Source: Bacteroidota bacterium
Lineage (GTDB): Bacteria; Bacteroidota; Bacteroidia; Bacteroidales; JACABE01
DNA: 64,000 bases
Direction: 5' to 3'
Assembly (NCBI GenBank): GCA_013377005.1
Contig: JACABE010000011.1
Span: 35,549-99,548 of the forward strand
The position numbers and the translations under genes were made by a program. The notes beneath the pieces were generated by a model. It was not told the DNA's origin and did no database searches. It was given only the letters and a program-made list of their open reading frames with translations. Positions 37,334-47,206 of this stretch are shown one piece after another. Position 1 is the stretch's first letter; the number at the start of each line of letters is the position of its first letter.

Positions 37334-38572
37334 ATGGCGCAAACAATTTTTATCATTATAATAGCAATTCTAATTTTTGATTATTTACTCGAACGCTTAT
37401 TAGATTATCTTAATAGCAGATATTGGAGTAATGAATTACCTAAGGAACTTGAAGGAATTTACGATGTTGAGAAATACAAAAAATCTCAAGATTATCAAAG
37501 AGTTAATCAGCGGTTTTCACTTATCACTTCTACTTTATCATTTTGTGCAATGTTACTTATGCTTTTGGGTGGTGGATTTGCATTGGTTGACGAATTTGCA
37601 AGGCAATACACGCTAAACCCTATACTTATGGCATTACTATTTTTTGGTATCATTGGGTTTGCTGCAGATCTGCTTTCAATGCCTTTTAGTATTTATGATA
37701 CTTTTGTAATAGAACAAAGATTTGGCTTTAACAATACAACTGTTAAAACATTCATTCTTGATAAATTGAAAGGATTATTATTAGCTATTGTATTGGTTGG
37801 TGGATTGTTGGCTCTTTTTATTTTAATTTATACTGCTACGGGTGTTAATTTTTGGTGGATTGCTTGGCTGGTTTTTAGCATAATTACTATATTTTTTACT
37901 ATGTTTTATTCCAATATTATCGTACCACTATTCAATAAACAAACACCTTTGGAAGCTGGAGAATTACGCAATGCTATTCAAGCTTTTGCAACAAAAACAG
38001 GTTTTAAATTGAATAATATTTTTGTAATTGATGGTTCTAAAAGATCAAATAAAGCCAATGCTTATTTTACCGGTTTGGGTTCTAAAAAGCGTATTGTTTT
38101 GTATGATACTTTGATTAAAGACCACACTATTGAAGAACTTGTGGCTGTTTTGGCACATGAAATTGGTCATTACAAAATGAAACATACTTTGAAAGGTATC
38201 ATTATTTCATTATTGGAAACAGGTTTAATGCTTTATATTCTTTCATGGTTTATTAACAACCCTTCTTTATCAGAAGCTTTAAATGTTAATCAGCCCAGTT
38301 TCCACATTAGCATTGTTGTTTTTGGAATGTTATATAGTCCTCTTTCGTTAATATTGGGATTAGCTTTAAATATTCTTTCACGTAAACACGAATATCAAGC
38401 TGATAGATTTGCAGGAGAAAATTATGAAGTAGAAGCTTTGCAGAATGCCTTGAAAAAATTATCTGTAAATAATCTGAGTAATCTTAAGCCTCATCCTGCT
38501 TACGTTTTCTTTCATTACTCACATCCAACATTATTACAACGTTTAGTTGCTTTAAATAAAATTAAAAAATAG
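37334..38572 (+). CDS. M48 family metalloprotease (Ste24/CAAX-protease-like)
   Basis: The 412-aa polytopic membrane protease has the zinc motif HEIGH at 275-279 (LAHEIGHYKMKH), a third ligand Glu353 in RKHEYQADRFA, and the N-terminal domain of the Ste24 family (ERFGFN-like EQRFGFNNTTVKTF, with several helices before it). Bacterial members act in membrane protein quality control, since prenylated CAAX substrates are absent. The C-terminal HPxxxxR-type motif appears as YSHPTLLQRL. It is nine bases ahead of the PBP gene, so probably one unit. Confidence 0.93.
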   Translation: MAQTIFIIIIAILIFDYLLERLLDYLNSRYWSNELPKELEGIYDVEKYKKSQDYQRVNQRFSLITSTLSFCAMLLMLLGGGFALVDEFARQYTLNPILMALLFFGIIGFAADLLSMPFSIYDTFVIEQRFGFNNTTVKTFILDKLKGLLLAIVLVGGLLALFILIYTATGVNFWWIAWLVFSIITIFFTMFYSNIIVPLFNKQTPLEAGELRNAIQAFATKTGFKLNNIFVIDGSKRSNKANAYFTGLGSKKRIVLYDTLIKDHTIEELVAVLAHEIGHYKMKHTLKGIIISLLETGLMLYILSWFINNPSLSEALNVNQPSFHISIVVFGMLYSPLSLILGLALNILSRKHEYQADRFAGENYEVEALQNALKKLSVNNLSNLKPHPAYVFFHYSHPTLLQRLVALNKIKK

Positions 38573-38580
38573 TTCTACAA

Positions 38581-40941
38581 ATGAAGATTTTTTTTGCTAA
38601 AATATTGAAATTTATTAAATTAATTTTTTCAAAATTTATTATTGTAATAAGATTTATTTTTTATGTTCCTCAGAAATGGTCTCGTTATAAAAAGGTAATC
38701 TTACGTATTCTGCATATTTTTCTAATTTTGATAATATTTCTTGGTCTGGTTGACATGAATTTCTTATGGATGTTTGGTAAATCACCCAAGTTGAACCAAA
38801 TTAACGATCCAAAACAGAAAACAGCATCAGAATTGTATGCTGCTGATGGTAAAATGATAGGAAAATATTTCGATGAAAACCGTACACCAATTAAGCTCAA
38901 TGAGGTATCACCTATTCTTATTAAAACGCTTATTAATACGGAAGATGTGCGTTTTTATGAACATCATGGAATTGATTTACGTGCTACTTTATCGATACTT
39001 TGGTATATGGTGAAAGGAGAAAAAAGAGGTGGTAGTACTATTACTCAACAATTGGTAAAAAATCTTTTCAAAACTCGTAATAACTATTCCAGAGGGTTAC
39101 TTGGTTATATTCCTGGCATAAAAACTTTGATTTACAAATCTAAGGAATGGATTACTTCTCTTAAAATTGAATTGTTTTACAGCAAAGAAGAAATATTAAC
39201 AATGTATTTCAATACTGTTGATTTTGGAAGTAACGCTTATGGTATTAAAACTGCTGCACGTACTTTCTATAATAGTAAACCTTCGCAACTTAATATCGAA
39301 CAATCAGCTTTACTAATTGGAATACTGAAAGCACCTACTTATTACAGTCCGATTTCTCATACAGATAGAGCATTGGAAAGACGAAACATTGTTTTAGGGC
39401 AATTATTAAAGTATAAAATGATATCTCAGATTGAGTTTGATTCAATTTGCAAAATTCCAATTTCGCTTAATTATAGTGTTGAAAACAATTATGATGGAAA
39501 AGCTCCTTATTTTAGAGAAGCGGTTAGCAATTATCTGAAATCGTGGTTAAAAGAGAAGGAACTTAATTTGTATGATGATGGTTTGAAAATATATACCACC
39601 TTGGATATGGGAATGCAGCAATATGCTGAAGAGGCAATGGATGAACACATGAAACGTTTACAAAAACGTTTTTTTCAACATTGGGAAGGCGAAAATCCAT
39701 GGCGAAAAGAAAATGGTGATGAAATTTCCGATTTTATTGATAATATTGTTGTAAAAACAAATCATTATAAAAATCTTATTAAAGTATTTCCAAATCAAAA
39801 AGATTCTGTAACTTTTTATTTGAATCAAGCTCGGAAAATGCGTGTTTACACATATAAAGGTGATAGAGATACTCTTTTAAGCACTATCGATTCAATAAAA
39901 TATTACAATACCTTGCTTCATGCCGGTTTTATTACGATGGATCCATTTAATGGTTACGTAAAAACATATATCGGTGGTATTAATTTCAATAGTTTTAAAT
40001 TTGATCATGTGATGAAGTCAAAACGCCAACCGGGTTCTACATTTAAAGCTTTTGTATACACTGCTGCCATTGAAAACGGTTATGCTCCCTGCGATAAATT
40101 AAATGATATTCCGGTTACTTATAACTATATAGAAAATGGTAAATCAAAATCATGGTCTCCGAGCAATGCTGATTGGAAATTTACAGGTTCCAGTGTTACG
40201 TTGAAATATGCTTTTGCAAAATCTATTAATTCAATTGCTGTACAGCTTACTCAAAAAATGGGTTGGAAAAAAGTAATTGAATGTGCACATAAGCTTGGAA
40301 TTAAAACCAAATTAGCCGATGTGCCCTCAGTTTGTCTTGGTTCAAGTGATGTATCTTTATTAGAATTAATCACTGCTTATTGTCCATTGATAAATGAAGG
40401 TTATAAAATAGAACCTATTTTGGTTACTAAGGTTACAGATAGAAAAGGAAAAGTTCTGTATGAAATGCAACCCAAAAAAGAAAGGGTAATAAGTGAAGAA
40501 ACAGCTTTTTTAATGTGTCAGATGTTACAAGGTGGTTTGCACGAACCCGGTGGAACCACACAAGCACTTTTTGAATACGACTTATTTTCCGATAATAAAA
40601 CCGATTTTGGAGGTAAAACAGGAACATCTTCAAATCATTCAGATGGTTGGTTTTTGGGGGTTACACCAAATTTAATTTCTGCTTCGTGGGTAGGGGCTGA
40701 TAATAGAAGTGTTCATTTCAGAACTTCCGAATTGGGTGAAGGTTGCAAAACCGCTCTTCCAATTTATGGTTTGTTTATGGAAAAGCTTTTGAAAGATCCC
40801 CTATATGCCGATTACAAAAAAAAGTTCGACAAACCAAAAATCAAAATTTCAAAAAATTATAGCTGCCATACTTATTTTCATAAAAAAGATAGTACTATCA
40901 GTGAAGAGCCAGAAACTAATGAAGAGCTAATTAATGAATAA
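38581..40941 (+). CDS. mrcA: Class A penicillin-binding protein 1A
   Basis: The 786-aa bifunctional peptidoglycan synthase has a membrane anchor at about residues 42-62. The GT51 transglycosylase domain has catalytic Glu121 in NTEDVRFYEHHGID, plus GGSTITQQLVKN and YLNxVxFG-like YFNTVDFGSNAYG. The transpeptidase domain has SxxK (S486-T-F-K489), SxN (S548-I-N550) and KTG (K679-T-G). All active-site elements are intact. It polymerises and cross-links lipid II in the periplasm. The C-terminal tail is acidic. Confidence 0.95.
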   Translation: MKIFFAKILKFIKLIFSKFIIVIRFIFYVPQKWSRYKKVILRILHIFLILIIFLGLVDMNFLWMFGKSPKLNQINDPKQKTASELYAADGKMIGKYFDENRTPIKLNEVSPILIKTLINTEDVRFYEHHGIDLRATLSILWYMVKGEKRGGSTITQQLVKNLFKTRNNYSRGLLGYIPGIKTLIYKSKEWITSLKIELFYSKEEILTMYFNTVDFGSNAYGIKTAARTFYNSKPSQLNIEQSALLIGILKAPTYYSPISHTDRALERRNIVLGQLLKYKMISQIEFDSICKIPISLNYSVENNYDGKAPYFREAVSNYLKSWLKEKELNLYDDGLKIYTTLDMGMQQYAEEAMDEHMKRLQKRFFQHWEGENPWRKENGDEISDFIDNIVVKTNHYKNLIKVFPNQKDSVTFYLNQARKMRVYTYKGDRDTLLSTIDSIKYYNTLLHAGFITMDPFNGYVKTYIGGINFNSFKFDHVMKSKRQPGSTFKAFVYTAAIENGYAPCDKLNDIPVTYNYIENGKSKSWSPSNADWKFTGSSVTLKYAFAKSINSIAVQLTQKMGWKKVIECAHKLGIKTKLADVPSVCLGSSDVSLLELITAYCPLINEGYKIEPILVTKVTDRKGKVLYEMQPKKERVISEETAFLMCQMLQGGLHEPGGTTQALFEYDLFSDNKTDFGGKTGTSSNHSDGWFLGVTPNLISASWVGADNRSVHFRTSELGEGCKTALPIYGLFMEKLLKDPLYADYKKKFDKPKIKISKNYSCHTYFHKKDSTISEEPETNEELINE

Positions 40942-41020
40942 ATTGTGTTTTTTAGCTCGTATAGTCATTTATTGATTATTTATTTTTATTTTTGTAGCAT
41001 TAAAAATTAAATTTTATACT

Positions 41021-41512
41021 ATGTTTATTGAAAAAAACAAAGTCGTTTCCTTAACTTATAAGTTAAGATTCGACAATGCTGAAGGTGATGTTATCGAAGA
41101 AATAGAAGATTTAAACCCTGAAATTGTATTAATTGGACACGAAAATCTTTTTGAGAAATTTGAAGAAAATATCCTAAAACTAAAAGCCGGCGACGAATTT
41201 GAATTTATATTAGATCCTGAGGATTCTTATGGTGATTATGATGATGAAAAGCTTGTTGATTTGCCTAAAGAGAACTTTATGATTGATGGCGAATTTGACG
41301 AAGAGATGGTGTATGAAGGTGCCATAATTCCTATGGAAGACGAAGAAAATGACATTCATGCTGAAGCTATAGTGTTAGAGATTGACGAAAATAATGTTAA
41401 ACTTGATTTTAACCATCCTCTTGCCGGAGAAACCCTTCATTTTAAAGGAAATATTCTTTTTGTAAGAGATGCTACAGAAGAAGAAATTAAATTTGGTGAT
41501 GTAACTGAATAA
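41021..41512 (+). CDS. FKBP-type peptidyl-prolyl isomerase (SlyD-like)
   Basis: The 163-aa protein has an FKBP core split by an insert-in-flap domain as in SlyD: N-terminal VSLTYKLRFDNAEGDVIEE (about 9-27), FEENILKLKAGDEFEFILDPEDSYGDYD (about 47-74), insert (about 85-125) and closing LDFNHPLAGETLHFKGNI (about 128-145). LDFNHPLAG is a hallmark of SlyD. It is a folding catalyst or chaperone; the His-rich metal-binding tail of E. coli SlyD is absent. Upstream TATTTTTG at 40987-40994 could be its -7 element. Confidence 0.92.
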   Translation: MFIEKNKVVSLTYKLRFDNAEGDVIEEIEDLNPEIVLIGHENLFEKFEENILKLKAGDEFEFILDPEDSYGDYDDEKLVDLPKENFMIDGEFDEEMVYEGAIIPMEDEENDIHAEAIVLEIDENNVKLDFNHPLAGETLHFKGNILFVRDATEEEIKFGDVTE

Positions 41513-41620
41513 AACTTTTTCTATTTATAGAAATTTTGTTGTTAAGATAAAAATTTGTTCCTATTGATAGCAAATTAATTGACTTCAAAAACAATAAAAA
41601 GTTGATAGTAAAATTAACTG

Positions 41621-41660
41621 GACCCCAAAAGTTTGAGAAATAACTTTTGGGGTGTCTTTT
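41621..41660 (+). terminator. Hairpin downstream of the FKBP gene (terminator-like or IS-end scar)
   Basis: A 12-bp perfect inverted repeat, ACCCCAAAAGTT (41622-41633) with AACTTTTGGGGT (41642-41653), has an eight-base loop and is followed by a short T run. The outer context AACTGGACCCCAAAAG also resembles insertion-sequence ends seen in Bacteroidota, so it may be a relic. The rest of 41513-41785 holds no gene. Confidence 0.5.
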
Positions 41661-41785
41661 AAAGAAGTAAAATTAAAATACTTTCTTAAAGAACATTTCT
41701 ATACAGAAAATAGAGAAGTATGATAAAAAATAAGATAGAACTATTATAATTATAAAATAAAATTGCTTAGTTAAAAAATATTGAC

Positions 41786-43134
<1,349 letters not shown>

Positions 43135-43290
43135 AATTTTTTATTTTTTTTGATGATTAAAAATGGTTTAAAATACAACTACAATGTTATAAAAAAAATG
43201 TTTTAAAATAAAAAATATATTGATATTTAGCAAATTACGTGTATATCTTAAGTTTTAATAAGCAAATTACTTATAAAAAATCAAGAGATT

Positions 43291-43310
43291 AAGTAAAATA
43301 CTTAATTTTG
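43291..43310 (+). promoter_or_regulatory. Promoter-like -7 element overlapped by AAGT-N5-ACTT dyad
   Basis: AAGT (43291-43294), five bases, ACTT (43300-43303), then TAATTTTG (43303-43310). The start of the 1271-aa gene is at 43378. The same dyad and TAATTTTGGAAA occur ahead of the intact gdhA. Confidence 0.45.
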
Positions 43311-43377
43311 GAAACTATTCATTAAAAACACAATGATTAACTCAGTTTTGTTTTAATTTTAAACAGAAATATTTGCT

Positions 43378-46300
43378 ATGGCTTTAATTGAATTTAATTT
43401 GGATGGTATCATTGAAAAAGTAAAAGAAAACCTCTGTAAACTATTGGGTTATAATTTTAATGAATTAAATGGAAACCATATAAGTATTTTGCTTGAAAAA
43501 TCAGTTTATAAATCTGATGAATTCAGCGTAATGTGGGCGAAATTACGAGAAGGGGGTGTACAACAAGTTGAGATTCATTTTTTGAAAAAAGACAAAACGG
43601 ATATGTTTATCAATGGAGTTTTTACCCCGGTTCTGGAAAAGGAAAGAGATACGCTTTATAAACTCAAACGAATTAGTTTTGATTTTAATTTGGTAAACGA
43701 TAAAAACAAATCAATTAAAGAAAAATATGAGAACTTAATTGATAATACTGAAGCAGAAACAGCTGAAAGTCTTAAAAAATTAATTTTTGAAAATAAAGAA
43801 CGGTTAAAAGAATTAGCTGCTATTAATCAGACTACTAAAATCTTAAAAGAAGGCAAGCCTATTGAAGAAAGCTTGCAGCAAATTTGTATGTTATTACCAA
43901 AAGCCTGGCAATATCCAGAGCATGCAGTTGCCCGTATTATTTTTGATAAAAATGAGTTTAAAACTCCAGACTTTGTTGAAACTCCATGGATGCAAAAACA
44001 ATATTTTGAAACTATAGATAATCTAAAAGGTTCAATAGAAGTCTATTATTTAAAGAGTTTTATTGAATTAGATGAAGGCCCTTTTTTAAAAGAAGAACGA
44101 CATTTAATTGATAACCTCTCAGCAATTATCGTAAATTATTTAAATAGTTTAAAAGCAAAATATATTTTAAAAGGCACAGAGAAAGAGTATGTTGAAAAAG
44201 TAGAAGATGAACAAAAAACTCCAAGTCGTCAATTATTGCATCGTTTTTTGAATAAACAGAACTATGATAGAGATATTTTTCATGATTTAATGCCATTCAA
44301 AGTTAATGAAATACTGTTAATTGCAAATTTATATGATGCTTATAATATTGAAAAGGAAGGTAGGTTTTCTGAACATATTTTAGGAGAATATTATCAGTTG
44401 AATCTTACATCAATACCAAGAGTAACAGGCGTTTCCTCTTATGAAGAAGCTTTGATGCAATTAAATAAAAAACATTACGATTTTGTAATCATAATGTTAG
44501 GCGTTGATAAAAAAGCACCTATAGAAATTAGTAGAAGTATTAAGCTTAATTTTCCATACATACCGATATTTATGTTGCTAAATAATAATAGCGATATTGC
44601 ATTGTATGAAAAAGATGTAAATGTCGTAAAATTAGTTGACAAAATTTTTGTTTGGAATGGAGATTCCCGTGTATTTTTTGCAATGGTAAAATATTTGGAA
44701 GATATGGTGAATGTAGAGAATGATACAAAAATAGGATTGGTTAATGTAATATTATTAGTTGAAGATTCTGCTAAGTATTATTCGCGTTATTTACCAATGC
44801 TCTATTCGAGTGTATTGGAGCAAACCAAGCAATTAATAGAAGATGTTAGCAACGATGAACTTTACAAAGTGTTGAGATTAAGAGCACGTCCAAAAATATT
44901 ATTAGTAAAATCTTATGAAGAAGCAATTGATATTTTCCATAAATACCGTGATCATTTATTGTGTCTAATTACTGATATGAAGTTTTTTAGAAACAATGTG
45001 TTGGACGAAAATGCTGGATATGATTTGGTAAAATATGTTAGAAGCAATGCAAAAGATTTACCTACTATAATTCAGTCTTCTGACCCGGAAAATGCAAAAT
45101 TAGCGTATGAATTAAAAGTAACTTTTATTGACAAGAATTCAGATACTTTATCACAAGATATAAAGAGCTTTATTAGCCATTATTTGGGTTTTGGGAATTT
45201 TATATACAAAGATGCAACAGGCAGGGATATCGCGATAGCCAGTTCGCTCAAAGAATTTGAAAAACATTTAAAAACCATACCGGACGAATCATTAATATAT
45301 CATGGAAAGCGTAATCACTTTTCTTTATGGCTAATGGCTAGAGGCGAAATTTCAATTGCAAAGAAAATTAACCCTTTAAAGACAACTGATTTTAAAAATG
45401 CACAAGAACTTAGAAATTTTATGCTAAATGCAATTCAAAACCATAGAAATGAAAAAAACAAAGGAAAAGTAATTAGTTTTGAAGAAACTGATGTTATTGA
45501 TGAAAGCAATATTGTTTCCTTAGCTTCAGGTTCATTAGGAGGAAAGGGGAGAGGTTTAGCTTTTATCAATACTTTAATCTATAATTACGATTTTTCACAA
45601 ATGATTCCTGATATAAATATACGAACTCCTATAACGTCTATAATTGGTACTGATGAGTTTGATTATTTTATTGAAAGAAATAAATTGTACGATTTTGTAA
45701 ATACCGAAAGGGATCATGCTGTAATTCGTAAAGTTTTTCTAGAATCGAAATTAACTGATGGATTAGTTAGAAAGCTTAGATTATTATTAAAAAAACTTAC
45801 TAAACCATTGGCAATTCGTTCATCTGGCTTATTTGAAGATTCTTTAATGCAACCTTTTGCAGGAATTTTTGAAACTTATCTTATTCCTAATAATCATCCT
45901 GATTTGGAAGTAAGATTACTTCAGGTAATGGATGCTATAAAATTAGTTTATGCTTCAGTTTTTTCTAAAATTGCACGTGGTTATGTTGAAGCCATTAATT
46001 ATAAAATTGAAGAAGAAAAAATGGCAATAGTAATACAGGAAGTGGTTGGAAATACTTATGATGAAGTTTATTACCCTCATATTAGCGGTGTAGCACAATC
46101 ATATAATTTTTATCCGTTTTCTCATATGAAGCCCGAAGAAGGCTTTGCTGTTATGGCAGTTGGATTAGGTAGTTATGTTGTTGAAGGTGAAAAAGCCTAT
46201 CGTTTTTCTCCAAAATATGCAGGCATTGAAATTAACTCTCCAAAAGATCAGTATAAAAGCTCACAGGTTGATTTTTATGCAGTTGATTTACAACCACAGC

Positions 46301-47193
46301 CATTAAATTTATTAGAAGGTGAAGATGCTGGGTTAATAAAATTAGATATTGATGTTTCAGAAAAACATGGAATATTAAGGCATTGTGCATCTGTGTATGA
46401 TATTGATAATAATAGAATTGTACCTGGTTTGAGTTATCCTGGACCTCGTATTATTAATTTTGCAAATATTTTAAAATATAATTACATCCCACTTTCAGAA
46501 ACCATAGAATTGGTTTTAGATGTGGTAAAAGAAGCAATGGGATCACCTGTTGAAATTGAATTCGCCATTGATTTAAACAAAGATAATAAAAGCAGGGCTT
46601 CGTTTTATCTTTTACAAATCAAGCCATTAATTGGAAATGCAGAAGATTATACAATTGATGAGTCGAAAATCAACAAAAGCGATGTAATTTTGTTTTCTGA
46701 TAAAGGAATGGGTAATGGATTAATAAATGATATTACTGATGTGATTTATGTGGATATTGATATTTTTGATAAATCCAAAACTGATGTAATGGCAGAGGAG
46801 ATCGAAAAACTAAATGAAGAAATGATTAAAGAAAACAGAAAATACATTTTAATTGGTCCCGGACGATGGGGAACTCGTGATAAATGGATTGGAATTCCTG
46901 TTAACTGGACACAAATTTCTAATGCAAAAGTTATTGTAGAAACCAGCTTAGAAGATTTTCCTTTAGATGCTTCTTCAGGTTCACATTTTTTTCATAATGT
47001 TACATCATTGAATGTTGGCTATTTTTCGGTGCAACAAGAATTGAATGATAGTTATATTAATTGGGATAAACTTAAACAAGAGGAATTAATTAACCAAACC
47101 ATATTTTTTAGACATGTTCGCTTTAAACAGCCACTGGATGTTAAAATGGATGGTAAAAAGCGAATGGCAGTTATTACAAAAACAACTCAATAA
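43378..47193 (+). CDS. Sensor-like PEP/pyruvate-binding domain protein (PAS, GAF-like, receivers, PPDK N-terminal domain)
   Basis: The 1271-aa multidomain protein has, in order: a PAS-like segment (about 1-115, CKLLGYNFNELNG), a GAF-like segment (about 140-265), a degenerate receiver (about 305-420), and a second receiver with VEDS (about 461-464), LITDMKF as phosphoacceptor site and a late FIDKNS lysine. A linker follows, then a PEP-synthase/PPDK N-terminal ATP-binding domain (about 715-1110) with SLGGKGRGLAF, KPLAIRSSGLFEDS, PFAGIFETY, VEIEFAIDL. It lacks the phosphohistidine swivel and PEP-binding C-terminal domains of real PEP synthase. The conserved C-terminal YILIGPGRWGTRD block is shared with the next gene. 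Function unknown. Confidence 0.85.
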   Translation: MALIEFNLDGIIEKVKENLCKLLGYNFNELNGNHISILLEKSVYKSDEFSVMWAKLREGGVQQVEIHFLKKDKTDMFINGVFTPVLEKERDTLYKLKRISFDFNLVNDKNKSIKEKYENLIDNTEAETAESLKKLIFENKERLKELAAINQTTKILKEGKPIEESLQQICMLLPKAWQYPEHAVARIIFDKNEFKTPDFVETPWMQKQYFETIDNLKGSIEVYYLKSFIELDEGPFLKEERHLIDNLSAIIVNYLNSLKAKYILKGTEKEYVEKVEDEQKTPSRQLLHRFLNKQNYDRDIFHDLMPFKVNEILLIANLYDAYNIEKEGRFSEHILGEYYQLNLTSIPRVTGVSSYEEALMQLNKKHYDFVIIMLGVDKKAPIEISRSIKLNFPYIPIFMLLNNNSDIALYEKDVNVVKLVDKIFVWNGDSRVFFAMVKYLEDMVNVENDTKIGLVNVILLVEDSAKYYSRYLPMLYSSVLEQTKQLIEDVSNDELYKVLRLRARPKILLVKSYEEAIDIFHKYRDHLLCLITDMKFFRNNVLDENAGYDLVKYVRSNAKDLPTIIQSSDPENAKLAYELKVTFIDKNSDTLSQDIKSFISHYLGFGNFIYKDATGRDIAIASSLKEFEKHLKTIPDESLIYHGKRNHFSLWLMARGEISIAKKINPLKTTDFKNAQELRNFMLNAIQNHRNEKNKGKVISFEETDVIDESNIVSLASGSLGGKGRGLAFINTLIYNYDFSQMIPDINIRTPITSIIGTDEFDYFIERNKLYDFVNTERDHAVIRKVFLESKLTDGLVRKLRLLLKKLTKPLAIRSSGLFEDSLMQPFAGIFETYLIPNNHPDLEVRLLQVMDAIKLVYASVFSKIARGYVEAINYKIEEEKMAIVIQEVVGNTYDEVYYPHISGVAQSYNFYPFSHMKPEEGFAVMAVGLGSYVVEGEKAYRFSPKYAGIEINSPKDQYKSSQVDFYAVDLQPQPLNLLEGEDAGLIKLDIDVSEKHGILRHCASVYDIDNNRIVPGLSYPGPRIINFANILKYNYIPLSETIELVLDVVKEAMGSPVEIEFAIDLNKDNKSRASFYLLQIKPLIGNAEDYTIDESKINKSDVILFSDKGMGNGLINDITDVIYVDIDIFDKSKTDVMAEEIEKLNEEMIKENRKYILIGPGRWGTRDKWIGIPVNWTQISNAKVIVETSLEDFPLDASSGSHFFHNVTSLNVGYFSVQQELNDSYINWDKLKQEELINQTIFFRHVRFKQPLDVKMDGKKRMAVITKTTQ

Positions 47194-47206
47194 CTAATAA
47201 TCAAAA

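Noticed and set aside
41621..41660. Complete insertion sequence at the FKBP/gdh junction
   Set aside because: Only the IS-end-like inverted repeat is visible; there is no transposase gene between 41513 and 41785.
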